Under the pieces are notes generated by a model. That model saw only the letters and a program-made list of their open reading frames with translations. It ran no database searches and was not told the DNA's origin. Source: Macrophomina tecta (taxonomy: Eukaryota > Ascomycota > Dothideomycetes > Botryosphaeriales > Botryosphaeriaceae). From it: a DNA stretch of 64,000 nt. The position numbers and the translations under genes were made by a program. Position 1 is the first letter of the stretch; each line of letters begins with the position of its first letter. Where the stretch lies: NCBI GenBank assembly GCA_024180945.1, contig JAKSGN010000042.1, positions 62,001-126,000 on the forward strand, given 5' to 3'. Of this stretch, positions 63,314 through 64,000 are shown piece after piece.

Positions 63314-64000
63314 TCAAGCCACAAGATCAGCCTCCTGCATAGCCGCGCTACAAACAGAAATTGACTGAACCCATTCAGATCTGCCAACCTCATCAATATT
63401 CAAGCGACGATTTGGATTGGGATCGAGAATCGAGTAGACCACGTTTCTGCATCGACGCTGTAAAGTTCCTCTGTCAGACAATATCAATTCGCGCCAAGGA
63501 CCAAACTTACTCTACGCAGAACTTCGATAGGCCTGAACCCCGACTCTGTTTTCCGATCCTCTAGATATTGCGCGTAGTTCTCATCCTCTCCTTTTTTCGC
63601 GACACGCCAAAGAAAGCCGCCTGTCCTCATTGCCATGTAGATGATGCCACAGGCCCACACATCGACCGTGGCAGGGTTGAACTCTTTGTCCACGTACTGT
63701 TCTGGAGCGATATAAGGCCTCGATCCACATGGCCGTTTCGCCAGCGTAGGCTCCGATTCCCTGGTCAAGCGAAAGACTTCTGAGTTGCCGAAGTCAGCGA
63801 TCTTGGCAACCCCGGACCTGGTGAGAAGGATGTTCTCGGGCTTCAGATCGCGATGCGCGACACCGTTCTCATGGAGATAGGCAACTCCTCGTACGATCTG
63901 CTTGAAGAAGCAGTCGGCTTCGACCTCCTCGAGCTGACCTACGGCATCGACGAGCTTGAATAGATCGCCGCCGCCACAATATTCCATGACTTCATGGAAA
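63314..64000 (-). CDS. serine/threonine kinase, HAL4/SAT4-like, C-terminal part
   Basis: The gene enters from the right edge. The visible exons are 63511-64000 and 63314-63457; the intron (63458-63510) has GTAAGT and GAACTTTACAG. Kinase subdomains in order: HEVMEYCGGGDLFKLVDAVG (hinge), VAYLHENGVAHRDLKPENIL (catalytic loop, HRD and N), KIADFGNSEVFRL (DFG), CGSRPYIAPEQYVDKEF (activation segment and APE), VDVWACGIIYMAMRTGGFLW, and after splicing CRNVVYSILDPNPNRRLNID then SEWV. The GSRPYIAPEQY form and the wording around CGGGDLF resemble yeast Hal4/Sat4 and Hrk1 kinases, which act on K+ transporters and the plasma-membrane ATPase. The ATP-binding lobe lies beyond the window. The stop is at 63314-63316. 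Confidence 0.87.

Noticed and set aside
1..64000. tRNA or rRNA genes
   Set aside because: No convincing GGTTCRANYCC B-box with a folding partner and no rRNA-like sequence was noticed; a covariance-model scan would be decisive.

Overview
The window looks like a repeat-rich accessory region from a filamentous ascomycete (Pezizomycotina). The evidence is the type of host genes (a Zn2Cys6/fungal_trans regulator, multicopper oxidases, a HAL4/SAT4-type kinase), introns of 47-94 nt with GTRNGY donors and CTAAC/CTGAC-like branch points, and the transposon families present. Many transposon reading frames are broken by TGG->TAG or CAG->TAG codons, the pattern expected from repeat-induced point mutation (RIP). 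No species is claimed.

Layout. 1-3.2 kb: N-terminal part of a Helitron Rep/helicase gene (minus, running off the left edge) beside a pogo/Tc5-type fragment. 3.4-6.6 kb: two convergent genes that each encode two chromodomains. 6.9 kb, 13.2 kb and 36.3 kb: three copies of a small inverted-repeat element carrying the palindrome TTTGGCTAGCCAAA. 8.2-10.9 kb: an intron-containing integrase (H2C2 finger plus rve core) gene with no reverse transcriptase in sight. 11.2-13.0 kb: a LINE gag remnant. 14.7-17.6 kb: hAT-1 (one frameshift). 17.8-21.5 kb: a TA-flanked MITE holding a complete hAT-2. 21.7-23.1 kb: a secreted hephaestin-like multicopper oxidase. 26.3-29.2 kb: hAT-3, with an intact 748-aa transposase, matching ends and an 8-bp target duplication. 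29.5-33.0 kb: the 5' stub of a second multicopper oxidase gene broken by hAT-4, which itself carries a solo LTR. 34.5-37.3 kb: two unrecognised spliced genes around a MITE. 37.9-45.3 kb: hAT-5 fragment, hAT-6 and a Tad1-like LINE. 46.4-49.7 kb: a Mutator-like element with an additional intact ORF. 49.8-51.6 kb: a Fot1/pogo element. 51.6-52.9 kb: LINE and hAT scraps. 53.4-56.0 kb: a five-exon Zn2Cys6 transcription factor. 56.4-57.5 kb: a broken Tc1. 58.4 kb: a RING-H2 remnant. 58.9-61.0 kb: a LINE gag copy with a nested 298-bp LINE insertion. 61.2-64.0 kb: a CPA2-type Na+/H+ antiporter and the C-terminal part of a HAL4/SAT4-like kinase.

How the parts relate. Host genes form small islands in a nested transposon landscape. 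At least five insertions can be read directly from target duplications: hAT-2 (CCCACCTC), hAT-3 (CTCCAGAC), solo LTR (GATGA), MULE (CTTTCTTTT) and LINE (GGTGAGGAGTACCT). The antiporter and kinase at the right edge may mark the start of ordinary gene space and could share a role in alkali-cation balance. Gene models come from manual splicing; start codons were placed at ATG and are estimates.
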